The notes beneath the pieces were generated by a model, which worked only from the letters and a program-made list of their open reading frames with translations, had not been told where the DNA came from and did no database searches. Of a stretch of 32,248 nt of DNA, positions 1 to 7,671 are shown piece after piece (the stretch's first letter is position 1; every line of letters starts with the position of its first letter). The stretch lies in NCBI GenBank assembly GCA_004297545.1, contig SCTB01000040.1:1-32248 (forward strand). Reading direction: 5' to 3'. The stretch comes from Alphaproteobacteria bacterium. GTDB lineage: Bacteria; Pseudomonadota; Alphaproteobacteria; Micavibrionales; UBA2020. The translations under genes were made by a program, and so were the position numbers.

Positions 1-1051
1 GCAGTTTCTGGCGCGTTGCTTCCGCCTGTTTCGCAGCGGCGGATTCCGCGGCCTGCCGGCGTTCTTCGGCCTTCACCCGTTCGGCCTCGGCCTCTTCGGG
101 CGTTTTTTCCGGCTTGGCGGGCGGCCGCAGCGATGAAATGACGCCGCTGATTTTTTCCTTCACGACATAGATCGCGCCTTCCTTCGTTTTCTCGAGGCTG
201 GCGATGATGCCGTCTTTTGCCGGTTCGTTTTTAAGGCCGATCGCATGCAGCGCGTCTATCACGCGGTATTGCACGAAAATGTCCTTGTCGGCAAGCGCGG
301 GCGTCAGCCCCTTGATCGCGTCGTCAAGCTTCGAGGCATGCGCGAGGCCGATTTCGCCCAGGCCCTCGGCCGCCTTGTTGCGGACCATGTAGCCCTGCGC
401 GCTCCTGTTCTCCGTGGGGTTCGCGGCAAGCGCGCCTGCAAGCGTCTGGACGGCCTTGCCCGCGCAGTTTTCGTATTTGACGGCAAGCGCCGTCAGGCCT
501 GTCATGACGGCTTCGCGCACGTCGTTATGCGGACTGGCGGCGGCGGCGACCAGCATGTCGGTCACGGTAGCGGCCCTTTCCTTGCTCGCCTGCCCAAGGT
601 CGTTCAGACCGAAGACAGCATAGCAGCGCACATCCGCCACAGTATCATTCAGCGCCCCGGCCAGCACCTGTATCGCGCGGTCGCCATAGGCAGGATACCG
701 GAGGGCGAGGGAGCCGAGCGCCGATACGGCATCAGCGCGCAGATCGGGGTTCTTCACGGCTTTCGTATATTCCTCGAGGGCCTTGACGTTTTCTTCATTC
801 GCCAGCGCCTCGTCCTCCAGCACGGCGCGGGAGGCCTTGAAGAAAGCGGCGCGAAGAAGTTTTATTTCCGCGACGCCTTCGGCCTTTTCCTGCGCGAGGC
901 TGTTGAGGAGTTCGCGGATCACCTGACCGCTCTGGGCGGGACCAGGCGTTTCGTCCGCCGGCTTTGCCTCGGCGCCCTGTGCGGCTGCATCTGCCACGGG
1001 CTTTGCTTCAGCTGTCGCGGCTTTGGGTTTTTTGCGGAATGGAAATTTCAT
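1..1051 (-). CDS. HEAT-like repeat protein, 3' end outside the window
   Basis: The minus-strand frame is open from an ATG at 1051 to the window edge, giving 350 codons with no stop. The product opens with a basic stretch (MKFPFRKKPK) and an Ala/Pro-rich linker. From about residue 60 to 290 it has repeated helical units of the HEAT/Armadillo type, with recurring phrases such as 'RADAVSALGSLA', 'VRCYAVFGLNDLG' and 'VREAVMTGLTALA'. The visible end is a charged Ala/Glu/Arg helix, probably a coiled coil. There is no signal peptide, so it is probably cytoplasmic. An AGAGGGG ribosome site lies about 10 nt before the ATG. Such repeats usually make protein-binding scaffolds; the partner is unknown. 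The open frames on the opposite strand are shadows. Confidence 0.75.
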   Translation of the reverse strand, partial: MKFPFRKKPKAATAEAKPVADAAAQGAEAKPADETPGPAQSGQVIRELLNSLAQEKAEGVAEIKLLRAAFFKASRAVLEDEALANEENVKALEEYTKAVKNPDLRADAVSALGSLALRYPAYGDRAIQVLAGALNDTVADVRCYAVFGLNDLGQASKERAATVTDMLVAAAASPHNDVREAVMTGLTALAVKYENCAGKAVQTLAGALAANPTENRSAQGYMVRNKAAEGLGEIGLAHASKLDDAIKGLTPALADKDIFVQYRVIDALHAIGLKNEPAKDGIIASLEKTKEGAIYVVKEKISGVISSLRPPAKPEKTPEEAEAERVKAEERRQAAESAAAKQAEATRQKL

Positions 1052-1094
1052 GATCCGGCGCCCCTCTGTGTTTGTTTTTTTTATGAATAAATAA

Positions 1095-1122
1095 TTAATA
1101 CGTAAAGCGTCTCCCGATGCAA
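1095..1122 (-). promoter_or_regulatory. Candidate promoter of the HEAT-like gene
   Basis: On the minus strand, TTGCAT (1122-1117) and TATTAA (1100-1095) are separated by 16 nt, about 45 nt before the start codon. The surrounding AT-rich stretch (1070-1105) stands out from its GC-rich neighbours. Read by eye and untested. Confidence 0.4.
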
Positions 1123-1210
1123 GCGGTTTTACAGAGGCCGCCTGCCCAACGGACAAAATATTTTCAGCAGGCGCAGACGGCAGCGGGATAAGTGGTTCTA
1201 TTTCAGCATG

Positions 1211-1747
1211 TTACCTGAGAGAATATTCCTTCAGCGGTTCATAGACCGGACCGTTCTTGGTCTGGTGGCTGCGGTAGAGAATGAATTCGTCGACCCCGAA
1301 CGACTCGGAGGAAAACAGATTATGCTGCTGCATGAATTCGGCGACTTTGGCTTCGTCGGGACTTTTGAACCGCGCGAGCGTCACATGCGGCGTGTATTTG
1401 CGGTTCTCGAAAGGCACGTTCGCCGTCGTGAGCGCGCGGTCGATTTTTTCTTTCAGGCGATGCAGCGCGTCGTTATGCGCCACCCCCACCCACAGAACTT
1501 TCGGATATTTTCCCTGCGCGAAACTGCCGGTGCCCTTCAGCTGCAGCGAAAATTTCTCGTGGCGCAGGGCGGAGAGCGCCTCGTCGACCGTCTCCGCCGT
1601 CGCCTCGTCCACCTCGCCGATAAAGGTAAGGGTGATGTGAAAATTGTCGCGCTCGGTCCAGCGCGCGCCTTCGATGCCGCCCTGCATGACGGTCAGACGC
1701 TGACGCAGGAGGATGGGCAGGGATAATCCGGTGAATAATCTCAGCAT
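1211..1747 (-). CDS. thpR: RNA 2',3'-cyclic phosphodiesterase / 2'-5' RNA ligase family (ThpR)
   Basis: This is a 178-residue protein of the 2H phosphoesterase superfamily. It shows both catalytic His-x-Thr-x motifs, 'HITLTF' in the first half and 'HVTLARF' in the second. It also has the family's typical opening 'RLFTGLSLP' and length (about 175-190). Family members hydrolyse 2',3'-cyclic phosphate ends of RNA in the cytoplasm. The frame is open further upstream, but that part lies inside the preceding aldo/keto reductase gene, and the family begins at 'MLRLF', so 1747 is chosen. Only 4 nt separate it from the upstream gene's stop, which suggests translational coupling. No clear Shine-Dalgarno is visible, consistent with coupling. 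Confidence 0.88.
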   Translation of the reverse strand: MLRLFTGLSLPILLRQRLTVMQGGIEGARWTERDNFHITLTFIGEVDEATAETVDEALSALRHEKFSLQLKGTGSFAQGKYPKVLWVGVAHNDALHRLKEKIDRALTTANVPFENRKYTPHVTLARFKSPDEAKVAEFMQQHNLFSSESFGVDEFILYRSHQTKNGPVYEPLKEYSLR

Positions 1748-1751
1748 GGGT

Positions 1752-2798
1752 TTAAGGGCATGGATTGGGGATAAGGGCGTGGACGGCGTTGATATCGGCC
1801 AGCACCTCATCGCTCAGTTTCACAGCCGAAGCCGCGATGTTCGACGCCAGCTGGTCCATCTTCGTCGCGCCGATGATCGCCGAGGTCAGGAAGGGCTGGC
1901 GGCAGACAAAAGAAATCGCCATCTGCGTCGCATCCAGCCCGTGCTTTTTCGCGACATCCATATAGGCGCGCACGGCCTCATCCGTTTTCGGGCGCTTGTA
2001 GCGCGAGCCGCGCGGGTCGATGTCCCACCTTGTCCCCTTCGGGATTTTGCCGTCGAGGTATTTGCCGCTTAAAACGCCGGCCGCCAGCGGCGCATAGGCC
2101 AGCAGCCCGACCTGTTCTTGCAGGGCGATTTCCGCCAATCCCACCTCGAACGAGCGGTTGAGGAAACTGTAGGGATTCTGGATGGAGACAATGCGCGGTA
2201 GCGTGATACTTGACGCATGGCTCAGGTAGGTCATGACGCCCCAGGGCGTTTCGTTCGACACACCGATGTGCCGTACCTTGCCCTCGGCGATCAGGGACTG
2301 CGCGGCGTGCAGCACCTCGAGGATGCCGTCGGATTCCCCGCCGGTCACTTCCTTTTCGCCATAGCCCAGCTTGCCGAAGCTGTTGACGGGGCGCTGCGGC
2401 CAGTGAATCTGGTAGAGGTCGATATAGTCCGTCTTCAGGCGCTTCAGACTTCCTTCCGCCGCTTCGCGGATCTGCGCGCGCGTGAGCGCCGACTGGCCGC
2501 CGCGGATCCAGCTGAAATGAGGCGCGGGACCCGCGACTTTCGTGGCAAGAATGACTTCTTTTCGCCGGCCGGATTTTTCGAACCAGTTTCCGATGACTTC
2601 CTCGGTGCGGCCATAGGTCTCTGCCTTGGGCGGAATCGCGTAAAGTTCGGCCGTGTCGAAAAAATTCACGCCCTGCCCGGTCGCGTAATCCATCTGCGCG
2701 AAGGCTTCGTCCTGGCTGTTCTGCTCGCCCCAGGTCATGGTGCCAAGGCAGATGACGCTGACTTTCACGCCGGTCATGCCGAGATTTCTGTAGTCCAT
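1752..2798 (-). CDS. tas: Aldo/keto reductase, Tas-like
   Basis: This 348-residue protein matches the length and many landmarks of E. coli Tas. They include 'LGTMTWGEQNS' near the N-terminus, the catalytic Tyr in 'DTAELYAIPP', the Lys in 'ATKVAGP', the His in 'YQIHWPQRP', and 'GVSNETPWGVM' and 'IQNPYSFLNRSFEVGLAE' further on. Aldo/keto reductases are cytosolic TIM-barrel enzymes that reduce carbonyls with NADPH. The physiological substrate of Tas is not settled. A purine-rich ribosome site (GAGGGAGAGG) lies just before the ATG. It sits 34 nt behind tesA and 4 nt before thpR, so the three may form one transcript, subject to the hairpin between tesA and this gene. Confidence 0.9.
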   Translation of the reverse strand: MDYRNLGMTGVKVSVICLGTMTWGEQNSQDEAFAQMDYATGQGVNFFDTAELYAIPPKAETYGRTEEVIGNWFEKSGRRKEVILATKVAGPAPHFSWIRGGQSALTRAQIREAAEGSLKRLKTDYIDLYQIHWPQRPVNSFGKLGYGEKEVTGGESDGILEVLHAAQSLIAEGKVRHIGVSNETPWGVMTYLSHASSITLPRIVSIQNPYSFLNRSFEVGLAEIALQEQVGLLAYAPLAAGVLSGKYLDGKIPKGTRWDIDPRGSRYKRPKTDEAVRAYMDVAKKHGLDATQMAISFVCRQPFLTSAIIGATKMDQLASNIAASAVKLSDEVLADINAVHALIPNPCP

Positions 2799-2814
2799 AT
2801 CCTCTCCCTCTTGG

Positions 2815-2832
2815 CCCCGGCGAAAGCCGGGG
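2815..2832. repeat. Perfect GC-rich hairpin immediately after tesA
   Basis: A 7-bp perfect stem (CCCCGGC / GCCGGGG) encloses GAAA on the plus strand and TTTC on the minus strand. It abuts the stop codon of tesA. There is no T-run on either side, so it is a poor classical terminator. It could protect the tesA 3' end, attenuate read-through into tas, or be a palindromic intergenic element. I see no second copy in this window. Confidence 0.6.
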
Positions 2833-3477
2833 TCACGGCTTGCGTTTTAACAGCGCTTCCACAGCCGGCAATATATTTTCCACGATGACATCAACGCCTG
2901 CGGCATTCGGGTGCACGCCGTCATCCAGGTTGAGCGCGGAGTTGAGCGCGACGCCATCCAGATAAAACGGATAATAGACGACGCTATAGGCGCGGGCGAC
3001 ATCGCGGTACATTTTAGGATAGGCCGCCGCAAAACCGGGCCCGAGATTGGGAAAGGCGCGCATGCCGGCCACGAGCACGGGGACTTTATGCGCCTTGAAA
3101 ATCCCCATCATCTTCTGCAAATTCGCCCGCGTCAGCGACGGGTCGACGGACCGCAGCATATCGTTTCCGCCCGTAATCAGGATAACGTAGTCAGGCTTTT
3201 GCCGGTTCAGGCTCCATTCCAGCCGGTTGACGGCGCCAGCCGATGTTTCCCCCGAAACACCGGCATTGATCACCTTCGCGCCAATGCCCTTTTTCTTCAG
3301 CCTGGCCTCCAGCCGCGCGGGAAAGGCCTGCTCCGGCTTCAGCCCGTAACCCGCGACAAGGCTGTCGCCGAAAGCCATAATCGTTGGAGCAGTTTCCGCG
3401 CGGGCGTGATTTACGGCGGGGAGCGAAACCGCCATAATGAGAATAAGGATATAACAGAGGTGTTTCAGACAATTCAT
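2833..3477 (-). CDS. tesA: TesA-like SGNH arylesterase / lysophospholipase
   Basis: This is a 214-residue GDSL/SGNH hydrolase with a signal peptide (residues 1-27, hydrophobic core 'YILILIMAVSLPA', cleavage after 'HARA'), so it is probably periplasmic. Catalytic blocks are visible: Ser39 in 'FGDSLVAGYG', Gly/Asn in 'NAGVSGETS', 'GGND' at 103-106, and the Asp186/His189 pair in 'DDGVHPN'. TesA enzymes hydrolyse thioesters, aryl esters and lysophospholipids. The start at 3477 is the one that gives the signal peptide; the frame stays open further upstream only because it runs antisense through ybbA. Its ATG overlaps the ybbA ATG on the other strand (CATG). The tesA/ybbA/ybbP grouping is conserved in many Proteobacteria. 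Confidence 0.92.
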   Translation of the reverse strand: MNCLKHLCYILILIMAVSLPAVNHARAETAPTIMAFGDSLVAGYGLKPEQAFPARLEARLKKKGIGAKVINAGVSGETSAGAVNRLEWSLNRQKPDYVILITGGNDMLRSVDPSLTRANLQKMMGIFKAHKVPVLVAGMRAFPNLGPGFAAAYPKMYRDVARAYSVVYYPFYLDGVALNSALNLDDGVHPNAAGVDVIVENILPAVEALLKRKP

Positions 3478-4150
3478 GGCCCAAGAACCTATTCTAAAAC
3501 TGGACGGCGTCAACCTTAATCTGAACAGCGAGGCCGGGGTTGTCCATATTCTGAAAGATGTGACGCTGACCCTGCCCGCCGCGCGCACTGTGGGGGTGAT
3601 GGGTCCGTCGGGTTCCGGCAAGACCACGCTGCTGATGATCCTGAGCGGCCTTGAGCGGCCCTCCTCCGGCCGCGTGACCGTGGCAGGACGCGACTTCGGC
3701 GGCATGGATGAGGATGCGCTGGCCGCCTTCCGCCGGGACAACATCGGCATCGTGTTCCAGAATTTCCATCTTATCCCCACCATGACGGCGCTCGAGAACG
3801 TGGCCGTGCCCCTTGAACTGGGCGGCCGCGCGGATGCCTTTAAACTGGCGGAGGAAGCGCTGATGGCCGTCGGCCTCGGCCATCGCCTCACGCATTACCC
3901 GTCCCAGCTCTCGGGCGGGGAGCAGCAGCGTACCGCCGTGGCCCGCGCCTTTGCGCCGCAGCCCAAACTGATTCTGGCCGACGAACCCACCGGCAACCTC
4001 GATGCCGCGACCGGCAAGATGGTGACCGACCTGATGTTCAGCCTGACAAAGGAGCGCGGCACGACGCTGGTGCTGGTCACGCATGAATCGGCGCTGGCGG
4101 AGCGTTGCGATATGACCGTGCAGATTCGCGACGGCAGGATCGCGGCATGA
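3476..4150 (+). CDS. ybbA: ABC transporter ATP-binding protein, YbbA/LolD type
   Basis: This 224-residue ATPase has a complete motif set: Walker A 'GPSGSGKT' (43-50), Q-loop Gln95, signature 'LSGGE' (145-149), Walker B 'LILADE' (165-170) with 'PTGNLD', and switch His203. Family members power FtsX-fold permeases such as LolCE and MacB. The partner is the next gene, whose ATG overlaps this stop (ATGA). The start must be 3476, because an in-frame TAA lies at 3452 and there is no other ATG between. A weak AGAGG lies about 15 nt upstream, inside the start of tesA on the opposite strand. The exact substrate of YbbAP is not established; a link to lipid or lipoprotein handling is inferred from the tesA partnership. 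Confidence 0.92.
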   Translation: MAQEPILKLDGVNLNLNSEAGVVHILKDVTLTLPAARTVGVMGPSGSGKTTLLMILSGLERPSSGRVTVAGRDFGGMDEDALAAFRRDNIGIVFQNFHLIPTMTALENVAVPLELGGRADAFKLAEEALMAVGLGHRLTHYPSQLSGGEQQRTAVARAFAPQPKLILADEPTGNLDAATGKMVTDLMFSLTKERGTTLVLVTHESALAERCDMTVQIRDGRIAA

Positions 4151-6678
4151 ACCTCGTCACCACCTTTGCGCGGCGCGAATTGCGCGCAGGCCTGGAGGGC
4201 TTCCACATTTTTGTCGCCTGCCTCGTGCTGGGCGTCGCCGCGATTGCGGGCGTGCAATCCCTGTCGCGCGGCCTTTCCGAAAGCCTGCGCCACGACGGGC
4301 GCTACATACTGGGCGGGGATATCGCTTTTCGCACCATCTACAAGCCGCCGCCCGCGGTGGAAATGAACTATCTGAGAACCCTGGGCCGCATATCTTCCGT
4401 CGTGCAGATGCGCAGCATGGCAAGGCGGGGGGATGAGGGCAAGGCGACGATGGCGGAGCTGAAGGCGGTCGATTCCGCCTATCCGCTCTATGGCGCGATG
4501 AAGCTGGCGGATGCCGGCGGACAACCGCTCGACAAGGACGTGCAGGAACTGCTGGCGCATAACGGCGCGCTGGCGGAACGGGGCCTGATGACGCGCCTTG
4601 ACCTGAAGCTTGGCGATACCTTCAGGATCGGCGCCGGCACATTTACGTTGCGCGGCGTTATCGTGAAAGAACCGGACCGCGTCAGCGTGGAAAGCTATTC
4701 GCTGGCGCCGCGGGTCATGATTGCGGCGGATGCCCTTGGCGCGACCGGCCTTGCGTCCGAGGGCGCCCAGGTATACTACGACCAGCGTATCGCCATGACT
4801 TCCGCGAAAACGCCGGAGGGCCTGAAGGCGGCGACGGAAGCTGCGAAGAAGACCTTTCCGAAAGAGTCGTGGAAAATCCGCAACTGCTTCAACGCCTCGC
4901 CGCGCATCGGCGAGCTGGTCGACCGGCTGGCGTTTTTCCTGACGCTGATCGGCCTGACCACGCTGCTGGTGGGCGGCGTCGGCATTTCGAACGCGGTGCG
5001 TGGCTATCTGGATGCGCGGCTATCCCACATCGCAACGCTGAAATGCCTGGGCGCCGGGAGCCGCTTTGTGTTCCGCGTCTATATGACGCAGATCATGGCG
5101 CTAGCCGTGGCCGCGATTGCGGCGGGGCTGGTTATCGGCGCGGGCGGTGCGGTGATTGCAGGAAGTTTCCTGACTGCGAAACTGTCCGTGACCGACCGCA
5201 CGGGCATTTACCCCGATGCGCTGCTGAACGCCGCGCTCTTCGGCATCCTCACGGCCTTCTGTTTCAGCCTCTGGCCGGTGGGAAAGGCAGTGCGCATTTC
5301 ACCCGCGGAGCTGTTCCGCGATGCGGTGCTGGCGGGTGGCGGCAAGCCGTCGCGGCCCGTGCTGCTGGCGATTTTCCTGTCGGCGGAGCTGCTGGCGCTG
5401 ATGGCGGTCGTAACATCATCGGACCGCGTCTTTGCGCTGTGGTTCACCGGCGGAGCGCTTGTCGTGTTCGGGGTATTTGCGGGCTATTCGGCATTGCTGA
5501 AAAAGTCGCTGAAACGCCTGTCGCTGCCCGGCCGTCCGCTGCTGCGCATGGCGGTCGCCAACCTGCACCGACCCGGCAATACGTCCACGAGCACGATCCT
5601 GTCTCTGGGCCTCGGCCTCACCGTTCTTTCGGCAGTCGCCCTGATCGAGTTCAACTTCACGCGCCTGATTGCGGAAGACCTGTCGGCCGATGCGCCATCG
5701 TTCTTTTTCCTTGACGTGTTGCCGCAGCAGAAAGAAGACTTCGAAAAGCTTCTGCGGTCCTATCCCGGCATGCGCGACCTTAAACTGACGCCCTCCTTCC
5801 GCGGACGCATCACGGCGGTGAACGGCGTGGAGGCGGAAAAGGCGCTGGTCGACAAGAACCACGACTGGGTCATCCGCACCGACCGCGGCTTCACCTATAC
5901 CTCCGCCCTGCCCGCCCACAGCAAGGTCGTGGAAGGCGCGTGGTGGCCGGCCGATTACAAGGGCCCGCCGCTGGCGTCGATTGCGACGGATGTCGCGAGG
6001 GCCTTCGACATCGGCGCGGGCGATAATCTCACGCTCAACATTCTCGGCCTCGACATCACGGCGAAGGTAGCGAACGTGCGGGAGATCGACTGGGCCAGCT
6101 TTACCATGAATTTTGCCGTGACGCTCGCGCCCGGCGCGCTCGACGGCGCGCCCGCGACCTGGCTCGGCACCGTCATCCTGCGCCCGGAAGACGAGGAAGC
6201 GGCAGAGACGAGAATTGCGAAAGACTTTCCGGGCATCACGGCGGTGCGCGTGAAGGACGCGCTGGAAACGGCCGGCGTCATCATCTCAGCGATCGCGCAG
6301 GCAATACGCATTGCGGCGGGGGTGACGCTGCTGGCGGGCGCGCTGGTGCTCGCGGGGGGCGTCGCCGCGTCGCGGCGACGCCATGTGTACGACGCCGTGG
6401 TGCTGAAGGTACTGGGCGCGGGGCAGCGGCGGATTCTTGCAGCCTTTCTGCTCGAATACGGCATTACCGGCGCTCTTACCGTCTTTATCGCCGCGGCGCT
6501 TGGCGCCGTCGCTGCCTGGGCGATGCTGGAGTTCATCATGAACATGCCGTGGAAATTTTCCGCAAAGCCGCTGATTGCCGTCGCGACTCTGTGCCTGGGC
6601 ATCACGCTCGTCGCCGGGTTTTCGGGCACCTGGCGGGCCCTGCGGCAAAAGCCGGCCGCATACCTGCGCGCGCAATAG
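4147..6678 (+). CDS. ybbP: FtsX-family ABC permease, YbbP type
   Basis: This is an 843-residue inner-membrane protein with an N-terminal membrane helix (about 20-37). A large extracytoplasmic domain follows, then a group of helices beginning near residue 258 ('LAFFLTLIGLTTLLVGGVGISNAV'). A second periplasmic domain and three C-terminal helices complete it ('IAAGVTLLAGALVLAGGVAA', 'GALTVFIAAALGAVAAWAM', 'IAVATLCLGITLVAGFSG'). This duplicated FtsX layout and length (about 800-850) fit YbbP. It should form the membrane half of a transporter with YbbA. The ATG at 4147 overlaps the ybbA TGA; the frame is open further upstream, but that would run inside ybbA. A strong promoter for the next gene begins only 2 nt after its stop. 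Confidence 0.9.
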   Translation: MNLVTTFARRELRAGLEGFHIFVACLVLGVAAIAGVQSLSRGLSESLRHDGRYILGGDIAFRTIYKPPPAVEMNYLRTLGRISSVVQMRSMARRGDEGKATMAELKAVDSAYPLYGAMKLADAGGQPLDKDVQELLAHNGALAERGLMTRLDLKLGDTFRIGAGTFTLRGVIVKEPDRVSVESYSLAPRVMIAADALGATGLASEGAQVYYDQRIAMTSAKTPEGLKAATEAAKKTFPKESWKIRNCFNASPRIGELVDRLAFFLTLIGLTTLLVGGVGISNAVRGYLDARLSHIATLKCLGAGSRFVFRVYMTQIMALAVAAIAAGLVIGAGGAVIAGSFLTAKLSVTDRTGIYPDALLNAALFGILTAFCFSLWPVGKAVRISPAELFRDAVLAGGGKPSRPVLLAIFLSAELLALMAVVTSSDRVFALWFTGGALVVFGVFAGYSALLKKSLKRLSLPGRPLLRMAVANLHRPGNTSTSTILSLGLGLTVLSAVALIEFNFTRLIAEDLSADAPSFFFLDVLPQQKEDFEKLLRSYPGMRDLKLTPSFRGRITAVNGVEAEKALVDKNHDWVIRTDRGFTYTSALPAHSKVVEGAWWPADYKGPPLASIATDVARAFDIGAGDNLTLNILGLDITAKVANVREIDWASFTMNFAVTLAPGALDGAPATWLGTVILRPEDEEAAETRIAKDFPGITAVRVKDALETAGVIISAIAQAIRIAAGVTLLAGALVLAGGVAASRRRHVYDAVVLKVLGAGQRRILAAFLLEYGITGALTVFIAAALGAVAAWAMLEFIMNMPWKFSAKPLIAVATLCLGITLVAGFSGTWRALRQKPAAYLRAQ

Positions 6679-6679
6679 A

Positions 6680-6709
6680 TTGCCATCTGCCGCTGCCCCC
6701 GCCTATAAT
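6680..6709 (+). promoter_or_regulatory. Strong sigma-70-like promoter before the BI-1 family gene
   Basis: TTGCCA (6680-6685, five of six consensus bases) and a perfect TATAAT (6704-6709) are separated by 18 nt. Predicted initiation near 6716 leaves a leader of about 15 nt carrying GAGGGG before the ATG at 6731. This is among the best promoter matches in the window. Confidence 0.65.
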
Positions 6710-6730
6710 CGAAGGCACGAGGGGAATGCC

Positions 6731-7468
6731 ATGACGAAAAAGCCACCGCCTGCGGATACCGCGCCTGCCATGCTCAGCGACAGCGACCCGGGCCTGCAGA
6801 ATTTCATGCGGCACGTCTATGCCACGATGTCTTTTGGGCTTGTCATCACGGGCTCCATCGCCTTCCTTGTCTCCCACATGCCCGCGGTGTCCTCTTTCTT
6901 CTTCAGTTTTCCGATGTTCCTCGTCACGCTTTTCGCGCCGGTCGGCTTCGCCTTCCTCGGGTTTACGCCGGAACGCGCGGCGGAGATGGAGGTCGCGAAA
7001 GTCAGCTTTATTTTCGCCGCCTATTCAGCCGTCATGGGCCTTTCGGTTTCCTGCCTGTTCTGGTTCATCTCGCACGACAGCGTCGCGCATATGTTCTTCG
7101 TGACCGCGGCCATGTTTTTCGCCACCAGTTACTACGGGGAGGCGCTGAAGCGCAACCTGGGAGACACGCTGTCGTTTTTCGTGATGGCGGGCATCGGCCT
7201 TTTGCTGACGCTCCTCGCCAATGTCATCCTGCATGCGCCCATGTCGCACTATATTTTCTCGGGGCTTTGCGTGCTGGTCTTTACGGGCATCGCCTTCTGT
7301 GAAAACCGCGTCCTGAAGAACGCCTATAATCAGCTGGGGCGCACTGGCGGCAAGGGCAGCAAGGAGCGTCTTGGCATCGCTTGCGCGCTGGTTTTTTACC
7401 TGACCTTCGTCGGGCTGTTCCAGTCGCTGTTCAGCGGGGCCTTCGTGAACCGGCAGCCGCGCCGCTGA
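6731..7468 (+). CDS. Bax inhibitor-1 / YccA family membrane protein
   Basis: This 245-residue protein has a short polar N-terminus followed by about seven hydrophobic segments. The conserved opening of the BI-1 domain is visible ('FMRHVYATMSFGLVITGSIAFLVS'), as is the later acidic family position in 'FCENRVLKNAYNQLG'. Bacterial BI-1/YccA proteins are inner-membrane proteins. Some act as pH-sensitive calcium leak channels or modulate FtsH, but the role here is unknown. The start at 6731 is fixed by GAGGGG upstream and by the promoter ending at 6709; earlier in-frame starts lie within ybbP. Confidence 0.87.
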   Translation: MTKKPPPADTAPAMLSDSDPGLQNFMRHVYATMSFGLVITGSIAFLVSHMPAVSSFFFSFPMFLVTLFAPVGFAFLGFTPERAAEMEVAKVSFIFAAYSAVMGLSVSCLFWFISHDSVAHMFFVTAAMFFATSYYGEALKRNLGDTLSFFVMAGIGLLLTLLANVILHAPMSHYIFSGLCVLVFTGIAFCENRVLKNAYNQLGRTGGKGSKERLGIACALVFYLTFVGLFQSLFSGAFVNRQPRR

Positions 7469-7523
7469 AAACAGCTAAACCCTTCAAATTCAAAGATATG
7501 CCGACACGCTTGCGAGATTCCTC

Positions 7524-7552
7524 TTGAATCCCGGCGGCGAGCGGATTATGGT
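7524..7552 (+). promoter_or_regulatory. Candidate promoter of tRNA-Ala
   Basis: TTGAAT (7524-7529) and TATGGT (7547-7552) are separated by 17 nt, with the tRNA 5' end at 7579. A precursor 5' leader of about 20 nt would result. Confidence 0.5.
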
Positions 7553-7578
7553 GCCCGTCATATTCCTTGGTCATTCAA

Positions 7579-7654
7579 GGGGCTGTAGCTCAGCTGGGAG
7601 AGCGCCTGCATGGCATGCAGGAGGTCGACGGTTCGATCCCGTTCAGCTCCACCA
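7579..7654 (+). tRNA. tRNA-Ala, anticodon GGC
   Basis: This 76-nt cloverleaf has acceptor strands GGGGCTG and CAGCTCC that pair fully, including the G3-U70 pair that marks alanine tRNAs. The anticodon stem CCTGC/GCAGG holds the loop ATGGCAT (anticodon GGC), the T-arm contains GGTTCGATCCC, and the 3' CCA is encoded. The next protein gene starts only 17 nt after the CCA, so the tRNA is probably the first cistron of a mixed transcript. Confidence 0.97.
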
Positions 7655-7671
7655 ATCTACCTCCAGACATT

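Noticed and set aside
245-1090. Long plus-strand open frame (281 codons) with an aromatic/Arg-rich product
   Set aside because: It is antisense to the HEAT-like repeat gene, whose minus-strand product has clear repeats and a good ribosome site. The plus frame is open only through GC-rich codon bias.
1139-1173. Inverted arms CGCCTGC / GCAGGCG with a 21-nt loop downstream of thpR
   Set aside because: The loop is long and no T-run follows; this is not convincing as a terminator.
3478-3891. N-terminal extension of the tesA reading frame
   Set aside because: The extra codons run antisense through ybbA, whose ATPase motifs are complete, and would bury the TesA signal peptide inside the protein.
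4869-5714. 281-codon plus-strand frame within ybbP
   Set aside because: It is an alternate frame of the YbbP permease, with an Arg/Gly-rich product lacking family features, while the ybbP frame has membrane helices throughout.
7567-7671. Upstream start of the duplicated membrane protein
   Set aside because: The extra residues are a translation of tRNA-Ala, a well-known annotation artefact.
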